Shown here one piece after another: positions 1 to 8,304 of a stretch of DNA of 64,000 bases (within the stretch, counting starts at the first letter, position 1; each line of letters opens with the position of its first letter). The stretch is taken from the NCBI RefSeq assembly GCF_028596025.1, contig NZ_CP117167.1, forward strand, positions 3,410,001 through 3,474,000. The letters run 5' to 3'. The position numbers and the translations under genes are program-made. A model generated the notes under the pieces. That model was not told the origin of the DNA, did no database searches, and saw only the letters and a program-made list of their open reading frames with translations. The stretch is from Mucilaginibacter jinjuensis. GTDB lineage: Bacteria > Bacteroidota > Bacteroidia > Sphingobacteriales > Sphingobacteriaceae.

Positions 1-1031
1 TTTTTGATAGCAGTATTTATAACCTGCTTTTACTTGCCGTGGTGGTTATTATTGGAGCTAATGTAAAGTTTACAGGGTTGGTTTATGTGGTGATATTTAC
101 AGCAGCTTTTTTAGGTTGGTTGCTGTATACTAAAAAGATTGAGTTGTTTAAGAAGGTTATTTATACGGCAATAGCATCCGGTATTGTAGCTGTGTTGATT
201 GTGGGCTATAATCCTTATGTAGTTAATACGGTTAAGTTTCAGCATCCGTTTTATCCGTTAATGGGTAAAAATAAAGTAGATATTGTGGGCTATAACCTGC
301 CGCCTGGTTTTGAGCAGAAAGGTGGTATGGATAAGCTTTTTACTTCGCTGCTTGCCCATACCGATAACCAGATTTCTGATAAACAAAAGACCGTAACACT
401 TAAAATTCCCTTCACGGTTAATAAAACAGATTTTACCAATTCATTTAAGCCAGATACGCGTATAGCAGGCTTTGGTCCGTTTTTTAGCGGGATACTGTTG
501 CTCGCCTTCGCTTTGCTGGTTGTATTGCTGCTGAAGCCCGGTAAGTTTGCGCTAATTAAAAACCTGGTTTACCTGATAGCTGTAATTTTAGCAGTGGTAT
601 TGATCATGCCCGAATCCTGGTGGGCAAGGTATATTCCGCAATTATGGTATTTGCCTATTGTGGTATTACTGGCTGCCGAATTATATCATACCAAACACAA
701 AATATTAAGAGGCTTTTTATACCTCTTCATTATTTTTAATGTGGTTTTAACCTTTGGCGGTTTCGGTTGGAATTTAATGATGACAATGCTGGTGAACCAT
801 CAGATTGCCAAGTTGAAAGCCGCGCATCAAACCATCACCGTTCAGTTTGGTGATTTAAAGGCGAACCGTTTTCGTTTGGAGGAAAACCATATTCCGTATA
901 AAGAAGCAATTCTTGATGGAGTTCCAAAGGTTGAGATCTTCATCCGGTCTGATTCTAAATTTATAATACCTGATAATGTTGCCAATTACCCCGAATCAAA
1001 ATTTTTAAAATGGGCGGAGAAATTCAATTAA
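1..1031 (+). CDS. Polytopic membrane protein, 5'-truncated by window edge
   Basis: The frame is open from base 3, so the gene begins before the window; a GTG at 39 is only an internal codon. What remains is about 342 residues with several strongly hydrophobic segments, a long outer loop in the first third, and a soluble C-terminal tail of about 80 residues. The motif ESWWARYIPQLW next to a membrane segment recalls GT-C-fold membrane glycosyltransferases of Bacteroidota, but no catalytic motif is in the visible part. The last 22 bases overlap the HAD phosphatase gene downstream, so the two are probably co-transcribed. Function not assigned. Confidence 0.75.
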   Translation, partial: FDSSIYNLLLLAVVVIIGANVKFTGLVYVVIFTAAFLGWLLYTKKIELFKKVIYTAIASGIVAVLIVGYNPYVVNTVKFQHPFYPLMGKNKVDIVGYNLPPGFEQKGGMDKLFTSLLAHTDNQISDKQKTVTLKIPFTVNKTDFTNSFKPDTRIAGFGPFFSGILLLAFALLVVLLLKPGKFALIKNLVYLIAVILAVVLIMPESWWARYIPQLWYLPIVVLLAAELYHTKHKILRGFLYLFIIFNVVLTFGGFGWNLMMTMLVNHQIAKLKAAHQTITVQFGDLKANRFRLEENHIPYKEAILDGVPKVEIFIRSDSKFIIPDNVANYPESKFLKWAEKFN

Positions 1032-1624
1032 CAGATAAAAAAGTAATCGCCGCTTTCGATTTCGACGGCACCATAACCACACGCGATACCCTGCCTGTGT
1101 TTGTATGGTATGCTACCAAACTTTGGCGCATATTATCGGGCACCTTAATGGTTGTGCCTTTCGTAGCTTTATTTAAGCTGAAGGTAATCCCCAATTACCA
1201 GGCTAAAGAACGATTATTTAAAGCCTTTTTTGCCGGGGTTAAAGTGGATAAGTTCACAGCACTATGCACAGGATTTAAATCCGTTATAGATAAATTGGTT
1301 AATCCCGATGCCCTGGCTAAAATAAGATGGCACCATGAGCAAGGCCACGAAGTAATCATCATCAGCGCCTCTGCCGAAAACTGGATTAATCCCTGGGCTA
1401 TTGAGCAGGGCATTAAAACGGTATTGGCTACGCAATTACAGGTAATTGATGATAAAATTACAGGGGTATTCCTAACCAAAAACTGCCACGGACCAGAGAA
1501 AGTAGCCCGCCTGCTTGCCGCCTATCCCGACCGCAAGAATTATATTCTCTATGCCTACGGCGATAGTAATGGTGATAAAGAGTTACTGGCTTTTGCAGAT
1601 CATTCGTTTTACAGGAGCTATTAA
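1010..1624 (+). CDS. HAD superfamily subfamily IB phosphatase
   Basis: A 204-residue haloacid dehalogenase-type hydrolase, related to the SerB/CicA group. Motif I is DFDGT at residues 17-21 (nucleophile D17, acid/base D19); motif II is IISAS near residue 118; motif III/IV is YGDSNGDKELL near the C-terminus. A hydrophobic stretch at about residues 38-56 in the cap may be membrane-associated, as in other IB members. Such enzymes remove phosphate from phosphoserine-like or lipid-phosphate substrates; the substrate here is unknown. The ATG at 1010 overlaps the end of the upstream membrane-protein gene, which suggests translational coupling. Confidence 0.85.
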   Translation: MGGEIQLTDKKVIAAFDFDGTITTRDTLPVFVWYATKLWRILSGTLMVVPFVALFKLKVIPNYQAKERLFKAFFAGVKVDKFTALCTGFKSVIDKLVNPDALAKIRWHHEQGHEVIIISASAENWINPWAIEQGIKTVLATQLQVIDDKITGVFLTKNCHGPEKVARLLAAYPDRKNYILYAYGDSNGDKELLAFADHSFYRSY

Positions 1625-1642
1625 ACACGATTATTAATAACT

Positions 1643-1734
1643 CAGCGCGTCATTGCGAGGAACGAAGCAATCCCCGACCTACAAAGCCGCTCTGTAAAGT
1701 TCGCGATTGCTTCGTTCCTCGCAATGACGCGCTG
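1643..1734. repeat. Long palindromic repeat, copy 1
   Basis: Two perfect 30-base arms (1643-1672 and 1705-1734) flank a 32-base centre. The arms contain the core GTCATTGCGAGGAACGAAGC and its complement. The centre has the pattern CCCGA..ctctgta..gttcgc, shared with the copies at 22901, 41488 and, inverted, at 31608. It lies between two convergent genes. No ORF is present. It is a REP/MITE-like non-coding element whose transcript would fold into a long hairpin. Confidence 0.9.
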
Positions 1735-1756
1735 GGGAGGATGCATTAATAGGAAA

Positions 1757-1794
1757 TAAAAAGGGCCGATGTTGTACACATCGACCTTTTTTTC
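1757..1794. terminator. Bidirectional terminator between HAD phosphatase and bioB
   Basis: An imperfect hairpin (aaagggccgatgt / acatcgaccttt) with A-rich 5' and T-rich 3' flanks. It sits between the convergent ends of the phosphatase gene and bioB and could serve both. Confidence 0.7.
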
Positions 1795-1812
1795 TTTTAT
1801 ATCGTATTCTAA

Positions 1813-2820
1813 TTAAATACTTACTTCTTCTTTAACCTCTTCTACCCTGTTCGGTCTGCCGTTTTTAAAGGCTTTGCGTGGGGTTAGGCCTAACAGCTCA
1901 AACATGGCCATATCGGTATCAAAAGATGGGTTTGGTGTGGTTAACAGTTTCTCGCCTGCGAAGATGGAGTTAGCGCCTGCCATAAAACATAATGCTTGCT
2001 CAATAGTACTCATCTCTGTACGGCCTGCCGATAAACGTACTACCGTTTTAGGCATTACGATGCGTGCAGTAGCAATCATGCGTACCATATCCCAAACAGA
2101 AACACGTGGCTGGTCGGCCAGTGGCGTACCTGCTACCGGCACCAATGCGTTGATTGGTACAGACTCGGGGTGTTTAGGCATGTTAGATAATGTTTTCAGC
2201 ATCGAGATCCGATCTGCAACGGTTTCACCTAAACCAATGATGCCGCCGCTGCAAACGCTGATCTTGGCTTTACGCACGTGATCCAGGGTTTGTAAACGAT
2301 CATCATAAGTACGGGTGGTGATAATTCGCTTGTAATCATCTTCAGACGTATCTAAATTGTGGTTATAGGCATAGAGGCCCGCATCAGCCAAACGTTGCGC
2401 CTGGCTTTCGGTAAGCATACCCAGGGTACAGCAAACTTCCATACCAAGGTCGTTAACGGCGGTAACCATTTCCAGTACCTTGTCGAAATCGCGGTTATCG
2501 CGTACTTCGCGCCATGCGGCACCCATACACAAACGTGATGCACCGCCTGCTTTAGCTTTTTCGGCAGCAGCAATTACTTCTTCTTTAGGTAATATAGCAT
2601 GCACGTTTACACCTGTGTTATAACGTGCCGCCTGCGGGCAATACGCACAATCTTCAGGGCAACCACCTGTTTTTACAGAAATCAGCGAGCTGATCTGTAC
2701 TTCGGCATAATCTTTATTTTCGCGGTGAACAGTTGCTGCCTGATAAATCAGGTCCAGTAATGGGGTGTGATATATTTCAGCAATCTCCTCTTTCGTCCAG
2801 TTGTATCTTACTTCAGTCAT
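1813..2820 (-). CDS. bioB: Biotin synthase BioB
   Basis: A 335-residue radical SAM enzyme that inserts sulfur into dethiobiotin, the last step of biotin synthesis. The SAM-cluster motif C54-x3-C58-x2-C61 is within [12 protein letters not shown], followed by family landmarks YNHNLDTS and the C-terminal AGRTEMS..Q segment with the conserved Arg near the [2Fe-2S] cluster. Length fits the family. It lies 27 bp downstream of mgtE on the same strand, so it may be read through from the mgtE promoter. The other biotin genes in the window, bioF and bioD, are 48 kb away; no bioA or bioC was found here. Confidence 0.97.
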   Translation of the reverse strand: MTEVRYNWTKEEIAEIYHTPLLDLIYQAATVHRENKDYAEVQISSLISVKTGGCPEDCAYCPQAARYNTGVNVHAILPKEEVIAAAEKAKAGGASRLCMGAAWREVRDNRDFDKVLEMVTAVNDLGMEVCCTLGMLTESQAQRLADAGLYAYNHNLDTSEDDYKRIITTRTYDDRLQTLDHVRKAKISVCSGGIIGLGETVADRISMLKTLSNMPKHPESVPINALVPVAGTPLADQPRVSVWDMVRMIATARIVMPKTVVRLSAGRTEMSTIEQALCFMAGANSIFAGEKLLTTPNPSFDTDMAMFELLGLTPRKAFKNGRPNRVEEVKEEVSI

Positions 2821-2847
2821 GTGTGATGAAATTATAAAGCTTCAAAT

Positions 2848-4197
2848 TTATAATAAAAGTGCGGATGCTAACCATAAAGGCAGCAAAAAGCCTATGCAGT
2901 CTGTAAAAGTTGTAATAATTATTGATGATGCCACTGCGGGGTCAATTCCCAAACGCTTCAATAACAATGGAATGGATGCTCCGGTTAAACCTGCAACAAT
3001 AAGGTTACCCGTCATGGCTAAAAACAAAACAAGGCCCAGCATTGGGTTGGCATCATAAAATAAAGCTACCACTAATACAATGATACCGTTAACGGCGCCA
3101 TTAATCATCCCTACTAAAAACTCTTTTAATACGGTATTGTAGGCCTGCGCATCTGTTAAATCACTTAATGAGATACGCCTTACCGTAACAGCGAGGGCCT
3201 GTGTGGCTGCATTGCCACCCATACCCGCAATAATGGTCATGTAGGCAGCTATAATGGGTAGCTTGGCTTCTAAATTACCAAAATGCCTGATAACTGAGGC
3301 TGCTAAGAAAGCAGTACCCAGGTTAATAATTAACCATGGTAAACGGCTTTTTACGGCATCTTTCCAGTTACCGCTCAATTCTTCATCTTCAGATACACCG
3401 GAGATCTTCAAAATGTCCTCGGTATTCTCTTCTTCCATTACGTCGATGATGTCATCAATGGTAATGCGGCCGAGCAGTTTCAGGTGGTCGTTCACCACCG
3501 GGATACTGGTTAGGTTATATTGCGACATCAAGCGGGCCACCTCTTCCTGGTCAACTTCGGCTTTAACGTAAACGTAATCTGTTTTTAAAAGATCGTGCAC
3601 CATTACATCCGGTTTGGATTTAATGATATCCTTCAGCGACACAATACCTTGCAGAATATCACGATCGTTAACAGCGTAAATAGTATAAAACTCTTCCTTC
3701 TCCTCCGACTGTCTAATTACTTCTTCCAGTGCGTCTTTTTTATTGAGGTTGGCATTGAGTTTAATAACGTCGGTGTTCATCAAACCGCCGGCCGTATCCT
3801 CGTCGTAATGTAACAGGGCACGGATGTTGGTGGCATCCTCCTGGTCGATATGTTCTAATACCTGTTCCTGCTCGTGTTCTTCGAGTTGGGAGATAATATC
3901 CGTCGCATCATCGTAATCCAGTTCTTCAATAATCTCCGAACGTTTCTCGGGATGAAGATTAAACAAGATCTGCTCGGGGTGGTTCTCCTCGTCCATTTCG
4001 GAGATAACTTCCGAAGCAATGTCAGATGGCAGAACATTGATAATTTTTTCGCGCTCTTCGGGGGTAAGCCGTTCAAATAGAATTGCAATCTCGGAGGCGT
4101 GGTACTCTCCCAAAACACGTTGAAGCTCAGTATCATTAGCTTCAAGCGCATTCTTTATCTTCAGGAGATCTGATTTATTTATTTCGAAAGATTGCAT
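2848..4197 (-). CDS. mgtE: Magnesium transporter MgtE
   Basis: A 449-residue Mg2+ channel of the inner membrane. Order of parts: an acidic N-terminal MgtE_N superhelical domain (about 20-130), two CBS domains (about 135-255) that sense cytoplasmic Mg2+, a plug helix, and five membrane helices (about 285-449) including GGNAATQALAVTVRRIS and the C-terminal TDCIGFLLPLWLA segment. Length matches the family. A promoter-like TTG-N19-TTATTTTG lies just upstream. No M-box-like leader is evident. A second Mg2+ transporter, CorA, is encoded at 14876. Confidence 0.97.
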   Translation of the reverse strand: MQSFEINKSDLLKIKNALEANDTELQRVLGEYHASEIAILFERLTPEEREKIINVLPSDIASEVISEMDEENHPEQILFNLHPEKRSEIIEELDYDDATDIISQLEEHEQEQVLEHIDQEDATNIRALLHYDEDTAGGLMNTDVIKLNANLNKKDALEEVIRQSEEKEEFYTIYAVNDRDILQGIVSLKDIIKSKPDVMVHDLLKTDYVYVKAEVDQEEVARLMSQYNLTSIPVVNDHLKLLGRITIDDIIDVMEEENTEDILKISGVSEDEELSGNWKDAVKSRLPWLIINLGTAFLAASVIRHFGNLEAKLPIIAAYMTIIAGMGGNAATQALAVTVRRISLSDLTDAQAYNTVLKEFLVGMINGAVNGIIVLVVALFYDANPMLGLVLFLAMTGNLIVAGLTGASIPLLLKRLGIDPAVASSIIITTFTDCIGFLLPLWLASALLL

Positions 4198-4204
4198 ACC
4201 TGCC

Positions 4205-4234
4205 CAAAATAAGCATTATACAGGGCATATTCAA
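4205..4234 (-). promoter_or_regulatory. Candidate mgtE promoter
   Basis: Read on the minus strand: TTG (4234-4232), 19 bases, then TTATTTTG (4212-4205), 7 bases before the mgtE ATG. This matches the Bacteroidota -33/-7 spacing, with one departure (T for A at position 2) from TAnnTTTG. The leader would be very short. Confidence 0.5.
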
Positions 4235-4236
4235 CA

Positions 4237-4265
4237 AAAAAGGGCGATTATAAATCACCCTTTTT
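4237..4265 (-). terminator. Terminator after the 92-aa protein gene
   Basis: Hairpin aaaaagggcgat (4237-4248) / atcacccttttt (4254-4265), 12 pairs with one G-T type mismatch and a 5-base loop, flanked by A and T runs. It separates the small gene from mgtE on the same strand. Confidence 0.7.
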
Positions 4266-4285
4266 ATTCAGTTTAAAAAAATATC

Positions 4286-4564
4286 TTAAGCCACTTTCTG
4301 AAGCTTGTAGGAAGTGTTTTCGTGATTGATCACCAGTTGATTTTGATCCATTGATTCGATCATGATCTTACGCTCACCCAGCTTGCCATAATTGTGGATC
4401 AGCAGGTACAAATCATCATTGTTTTTCACCATACGGAACGGCGATACAATGCTGCCAGCTTTACGTCTTTCTTTAAAGAAAGAAATTTTTAAAAGATGTT
4501 TAACGAAATCAAATTCGAACCGTTTTTCGGCTTCGAGGTAGATTCCAATTGGTAGTGTATTCAT
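4286..4564 (-). CDS. Small conserved-looking protein of unknown function
   Basis: A 92-residue soluble protein when started at the ATG at 4564 (MNTLPIGIYL...). An in-frame upstream start at 4597 would add 11 residues with no support. It has alternating hydrophobic/charged residues (for example DLYLLIHNYG, RKIMIES) suggesting a small beta-rich domain. No signal peptide, membrane segment or recognisable motif. It stands alone, with its own terminator, between mgtE and yigZ. I do not recognise the family. Confidence 0.65.
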   Translation of the reverse strand: MNTLPIGIYLEAEKRFEFDFVKHLLKISFFKERRKAGSIVSPFRMVKNNDDLYLLIHNYGKLGERKIMIESMDQNQLVINHENTSYKLQKVA

Positions 4565-4655
4565 TTTGTTGCAAGGTTTATAACCAATTAACAACACTAT
4601 GTAAACAAGAATGTTTTAAAAATTTCTTAAATAATTAAAAAGTTTCCTTTGTTGA

Positions 4656-5270
4656 TTAACTACTATACAAATAAGTTAATTTCACATTGCTGATTTTTAA
4701 GAATTTCTGCTCAGCCTGGTCGATATGAGTTTTTCTAACGCTGAATTTTAGCACGCATGTTGTATCGAACTGGGTTTCCAGCACCTCAAGGTTTAAATCC
4801 TTTACTACCTTCATTACATCGTTCATTTGCAGGTAATCAAAATTAACCTGGTAAACATCGTTGAACGTTTTCTCGATGATCTTTGCCGTATTCAAAGCCT
4901 CTTCGGTCGCTATTTTATAAGCACTGATCAGACCCGGGATACCCAACAGGGTTCCGCCGAAGTAACGGACTACAACCACCATAATATTGGTTAGCCGTTT
5001 GGACAAAAGCGTATTTAAGATAGGCCTGCCCGCAGATCCCGCAGGTTCGCCATCATCATTAAAACGTTGAGCCGACTGATCCGTCCCCAGTTTTACAGCC
5101 CAGCAATGGTGGTTTGCTTGTGGATACAATGCTTTTAGTTTAGCGATAATCGGCTTAATTTCTGCCTCGCTTTTTATGGGATAAGCAAAGCTTAAAAATT
5201 TACTGCCGCTTACCCGGTGTATGCCTTCAACAGGCTCGGCAATGGTTAAATAAGTATCGTCGAATAACAT
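4656..5270 (-). CDS. yigZ: YigZ/IMPACT family protein (UPF0029)
   Basis: A 204-residue protein. The N-terminal UPF0029 domain shows the family signature HHCWAVKLG ... RFNDDGEPAGSAGRPIL ... VVVVRYFGGTLLGIPGLISAY (about residues 55-125), followed by the DUF1949 ferredoxin-like domain (about 138-195). Eukaryotic IMPACT proteins regulate translation through GCN1; the bacterial role is not established. It directly follows the EamA transporter gene (no spacer) and ends the ribD-eamA-yigZ transcription unit. Confidence 0.92.
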   Translation of the reverse strand: MLFDDTYLTIAEPVEGIHRVSGSKFLSFAYPIKSEAEIKPIIAKLKALYPQANHHCWAVKLGTDQSAQRFNDDGEPAGSAGRPILNTLLSKRLTNIMVVVVRYFGGTLLGIPGLISAYKIATEEALNTAKIIEKTFNDVYQVNFDYLQMNDVMKVVKDLNLEVLETQFDTTCVLKFSVRKTHIDQAEQKFLKISNVKLTYLYSS

Positions 5271-6137
5271 TTAGTGCGTTTGCGCGTAAGCAATAATCAT
5301 AACAGCTGCAATGGCCAGTAAAATGCCCATCCGGTTTACCCAGCTTGTTTTTTCTTTAAATAAAAATGTACCGGCAAGTGTACCCACGGCTATAACACCA
5401 ATATTCATGGCTGAGAATACTACTGAAGGGCTTTTCGCCATAGCCTTGTGCGCCAATATGTAAAATAAGATGTTGCCAAAATTAGCCACGCCCAATATCC
5501 AGCCGAAACCGATATATCGCCACTGAAACTTTGCCTTTTTGGTAAGTACCATGTAAAACAAGCCAATGAGCGAGAGCACAAAAGCAATAATGTAAATGGC
5601 AAAAAGTGAGGTTGGGAATGTTACTTCCTTTATCACTGATAACTGCCTGAACATCACATCAACAATACCGAAGGTTATAAATACACCTATTGGATACAAT
5701 AGAGTCCCGGTTTTACGGATATTGTTGCGGCGGTCCACCGGTTTAATTAATAATAAAATAACCGCTAAAATGCCTACGGCAATGCCAATAAGCTTAAAGG
5801 CGGTTAGTTGCTCATTAAATAAAAAGAAAGCAGCAAGCAACGGTATTATTAGTGAAAGGCGCTGCGCTGTATCTGTACGTACAATACCGATAACCCTTAC
5901 AGATAAAGCAATAATTAAAAACCCGGCCGGCAGCAAGAAGCCAAGTATAGCATAGCTGGATACAGGCGCTGATGGCAGTGAGCCTAACTGCGGTTTGAGG
6001 AAAATCCAGGTAAGTATAATAGCGATAGAATAATTCCAGATGATAGCCTGAAAAACATCAATACTGTAGCGTTTGGCCAGTTTCAGCATAATGGAAACCG
6101 CCACACTGCAGCAAACGCTTAAAAAAATGTATATCAT
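5271..6137 (-). CDS. EamA/DMT family inner-membrane transporter
   Basis: A 288-residue protein with ten predicted helices arranged as two EamA repeats (about residues 1-135 and 145-288); the second contains the typical PSVVFSAMNIGVIAVGTLAGTFLFKEK. It starts 4 bases after the ribD stop and abuts yigZ, so the three genes form one operon. DMT transporters export or import small metabolites. The link to ribD might hint at riboflavin or a precursor, since the DMT protein ImpX is a proposed riboflavin transporter, but no FMN riboswitch is visible and this is only a guess. Confidence 0.88.
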   Translation of the reverse strand: MIYIFLSVCCSVAVSIMLKLAKRYSIDVFQAIIWNYSIAIILTWIFLKPQLGSLPSAPVSSYAILGFLLPAGFLIIALSVRVIGIVRTDTAQRLSLIIPLLAAFFLFNEQLTAFKLIGIAVGILAVILLLIKPVDRRNNIRKTGTLLYPIGVFITFGIVDVMFRQLSVIKEVTFPTSLFAIYIIAFVLSLIGLFYMVLTKKAKFQWRYIGFGWILGVANFGNILFYILAHKAMAKSPSVVFSAMNIGVIAVGTLAGTFLFKEKTSWVNRMGILLAIAAVMIIAYAQTH

Positions 6138-6141
6138 TTAC

Positions 6142-7194
6142 TCAATTAGGTTGATGGTATAAAATTGCTAAGGTATCTTCTCCTACCCTGTATTCTTCGG
6201 CAGCAACACCCATAATAGCAGGTGAAGGTATGCCTTTATTTAAAACTGTGTTGCCGGTAAATACTCTGGCTTCGTCCCATAATCCCGCTTCAATAAAACT
6301 ATTAAGCGTGTGTGCGCCCCCTTCAATTATTACCGACTGGATATCCTGCAGGTATAACTGGTATAAAATATAATGCGGCACAAACCGGTCGAAATCTTCG
6401 AGCGCAATATACTTAATATTGTCTTCAACATCGGTTTTAATCTCGTTAAATATCAATGTTTCAACACTTTGGTCGTATATATTTAAATCTTTGCTCAATT
6501 CTAGCCTACGGTCAATCACCACACGTTTAGGCGCCTTACCCTCCCAGTGGCGCAGGTTCAATTGCGGGTTATCAATCATGGCGGTATTCTTGCCGATCAA
6601 TATCGCATCTTCCTCGGCACGCCATTGGTGCACCAACCGGCGCGACTCTGGTCCGCTGATCCAAAATTGCCTGTCGTCATCCGGCGCAAAAAAGCCATCA
6701 GCTGTTTTTGCCCATTTTAATATAATGTACGGACGCTGACTTTTTACGCGGGTGAAGAAGCGTTTGTTCAGCTCCCGGCATTCTTTTTCTAAAACTCCTA
6801 CTTCAACATTAATACCTGCTGCCTGTAGTTTCTCTATCCCCTTGCCATTTACCTGGTCGAAAGGGTCTCGGCAGCCAACAACCACATTTGGGATTTGGTG
6901 TTTGATAATCAAATCGGCACAGGGAGGTGTTTTGCCATAATGCGCGCAGGGCTCAAGCGAAACGTAGATGGTTGATTCTTTGAGCAGCTCTTCAGCATCG
7001 GCAAAATTGGTTAATACCATGTTTACGGCATTAACTTCGGCATGCGGACCGCCGTACTGACGGTGATACCCCTCGCCTATTATTTTATCATTGTGAACAA
7101 TTACAGCGCCTACCATCGGGTTCGGGCTTACATAGCCTGCACCTAACCGGGCCAGTTCGATGCATCGCTGCATATATTTTTCATGTTCAAACAT
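6142..7194 (-). CDS. ribD: Bifunctional riboflavin biosynthesis protein RibD
   Basis: A 350-residue enzyme catalysing deamination and then reduction of the GTP-derived pyrimidine in riboflavin synthesis. The N-terminal zinc deaminase has H51-A-E53 and PC motifs C83 and C92 (SLEPCAHYGKTPPC); the C-terminal reductase starts around residue 145 and has the conserved IEGGAHTLNSFIEAGLWDE segment. I start it at 7194 (MFEHEKYM): homologous RibD proteins begin here, and a perfect -7 box TACCTTTG lies at 7206-7199, inside what an upstream ATG at 7293 would make coding sequence. That longer form would also overlap prmC. Confidence 0.95.
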   Translation of the reverse strand: MFEHEKYMQRCIELARLGAGYVSPNPMVGAVIVHNDKIIGEGYHRQYGGPHAEVNAVNMVLTNFADAEELLKESTIYVSLEPCAHYGKTPPCADLIIKHQIPNVVVGCRDPFDQVNGKGIEKLQAAGINVEVGVLEKECRELNKRFFTRVKSQRPYIILKWAKTADGFFAPDDDRQFWISGPESRRLVHQWRAEEDAILIGKNTAMIDNPQLNLRHWEGKAPKRVVIDRRLELSKDLNIYDQSVETLIFNEIKTDVEDNIKYIALEDFDRFVPHYILYQLYLQDIQSVIIEGGAHTLNSFIEAGLWDEARVFTGNTVLNKGIPSPAIMGVAAEEYRVGEDTLAILYHQPN

Positions 7195-7198
7195 GGCG

Positions 7199-7206
7199 CA
7201 AAGGTA
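7199..7206 (-). promoter_or_regulatory. Bacteroidota -7 box for ribD
   Basis: TACCTTTG on the minus strand, followed by CGCC and the ribD ATG. It matches TAnnTTTG exactly; no clear TTG stands at -33. Only 4 bases separate it from the start codon, so the message would be nearly leaderless. It argues for the 7194 start. Confidence 0.5.
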
Positions 7207-7227
7207 GCTTTTATGTTTATTTGTTGA

Positions 7228-8088
7228 ATGAAAACTGTGCAGGATGCTTTTAATACCTTCAAGCAAATGTTGGTTCCATTGTACGATGTACAAGAGGCCG
7301 ATGCGATCACCACTTTGGTATTAAGCGAGTTAACGGGTTATAGCAAAGCAAAATTGAAGGCTTTCCCAGAAACTGAATTGACTGATGAGCAATCTGAAAA
7401 ACTATCCACAATACTAAATCAACTACAAACCGGCGAACCTTTACAATATATTTTAGGCCATACTGAATTTTATGGACTTAAATTCGAAGTAAATCCTAAT
7501 GTACTTATCCCCCGTCCGGAAACTGAAGAACTAGTAGGCTGGATTATTGAAAGCTCAGAATTACCACCAATAAATATACTTGATATTGGCACCGGCAGCG
7601 GATGTATTGCCATTACACTGAAACATGAATTAAAACAAGCTACGGTTTCGGCCATCGATATCTCAATCGGTGCATTAGAAACGGCAAAAAGAAATGCTGC
7701 TAACAACCAGGTCGAGGTAAACTTTATCCATGCTGATATACTGGCTCACGAAAATATTAAACTGGATAAAAAGCTTGATGTTATCGTAAGTAACCCACCC
7801 TACGTTACCGAAACTGATAAGCGCCAGATGCATACCAATGTAACAGATTTTGAACCGCATACAGCTTTGTTTGTACCCGAAGAAGATCCCTTATTATTCT
7901 ACAATGCAATTGCTGATTTCGCTACAAAAAACCTTAATGATAACGGATTACTATTCTTTGAGATCAATGAAAGTTATGGTGAAGAAACGATTGAGATGTT
8001 AAATAACAAATCATTCATAAACATTGAGTTAAGGAAAGATATGAGCGGACGGGATAGGATGATTAAATGTGGTTGGGCTAGTTATTAG
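7228..8088 (+). CDS. prmC: Release factor glutamine methyltransferase PrmC (HemK)
   Basis: A 286-residue methyltransferase that methylates the GGQ glutamine of peptide-chain release factors RF1 and RF2 using SAM. An N-terminal helical bundle (1-75) is followed by a Rossmann domain with the SAM motif DIGTGSG (119-125) and the catalytic NPPY (189-192). Length agrees with the family. It is divergent from ribD with a 33-bp gap. Its stop codon at 8086 lies inside the left terminal repeat of a MITE-like element; the tail is still of normal length. Confidence 0.96.
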   Translation: MKTVQDAFNTFKQMLVPLYDVQEADAITTLVLSELTGYSKAKLKAFPETELTDEQSEKLSTILNQLQTGEPLQYILGHTEFYGLKFEVNPNVLIPRPETEELVGWIIESSELPPINILDIGTGSGCIAITLKHELKQATVSAIDISIGALETAKRNAANNQVEVNFIHADILAHENIKLDKKLDVIVSNPPYVTETDKRQMHTNVTDFEPHTALFVPEEDPLLFYNAIADFATKNLNDNGLLFFEINESYGEETIEMLNNKSFINIELRKDMSGRDRMIKCGWASY

Positions 8089-8303
8089 GTTATTGAGTTA
8101 CTAAGTTATTCGATAGCTCACCCGCCAATTTAAGCGTCCGCGCTTAAATTATATTTCTAATAGAGCGTCCACGCTCTTGTCAAAAGTAAAAATGCAAACC
8201 GGCCAATGATATTCAGGAGCGTAGACGCTCCATTAGAATTAGTTTCAAGCGTGGACGCTCGAAACGGCTAATAAGATTCAGGTTTCCAATAACCTAATAA
8301 CTA
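8079..8303. mobile_element. MITE-like element with 17-bp terminal inverted repeats
   Basis: Perfect 17-base terminal inverted repeats (8079-8095, TAGTTATTAGGTTATTG, and 8287-8303) enclose 191 bases without an ORF. Inside are perfect palindromes at 8127-8150 (10-bp arms), 8162-8177, 8216-8231 and 8248-8259, all built on AGCGTCC/ACGCT or AAGCG motifs. The left repeat holds the prmC stop codon; the right repeat ends one base before the xerD stop. No target-site duplication is obvious. It could be a non-autonomous transposon or a strong structured RNA terminator. Confidence 0.7.
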
Positions 8304-8304
8304 A

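Noticed and set aside
7195..7293. 33-residue N-terminal extension of RibD
   Set aside because: It overlaps the start of prmC and contains the -7 box TACCTTTG. RibD homologues begin at MFEHEKYM.
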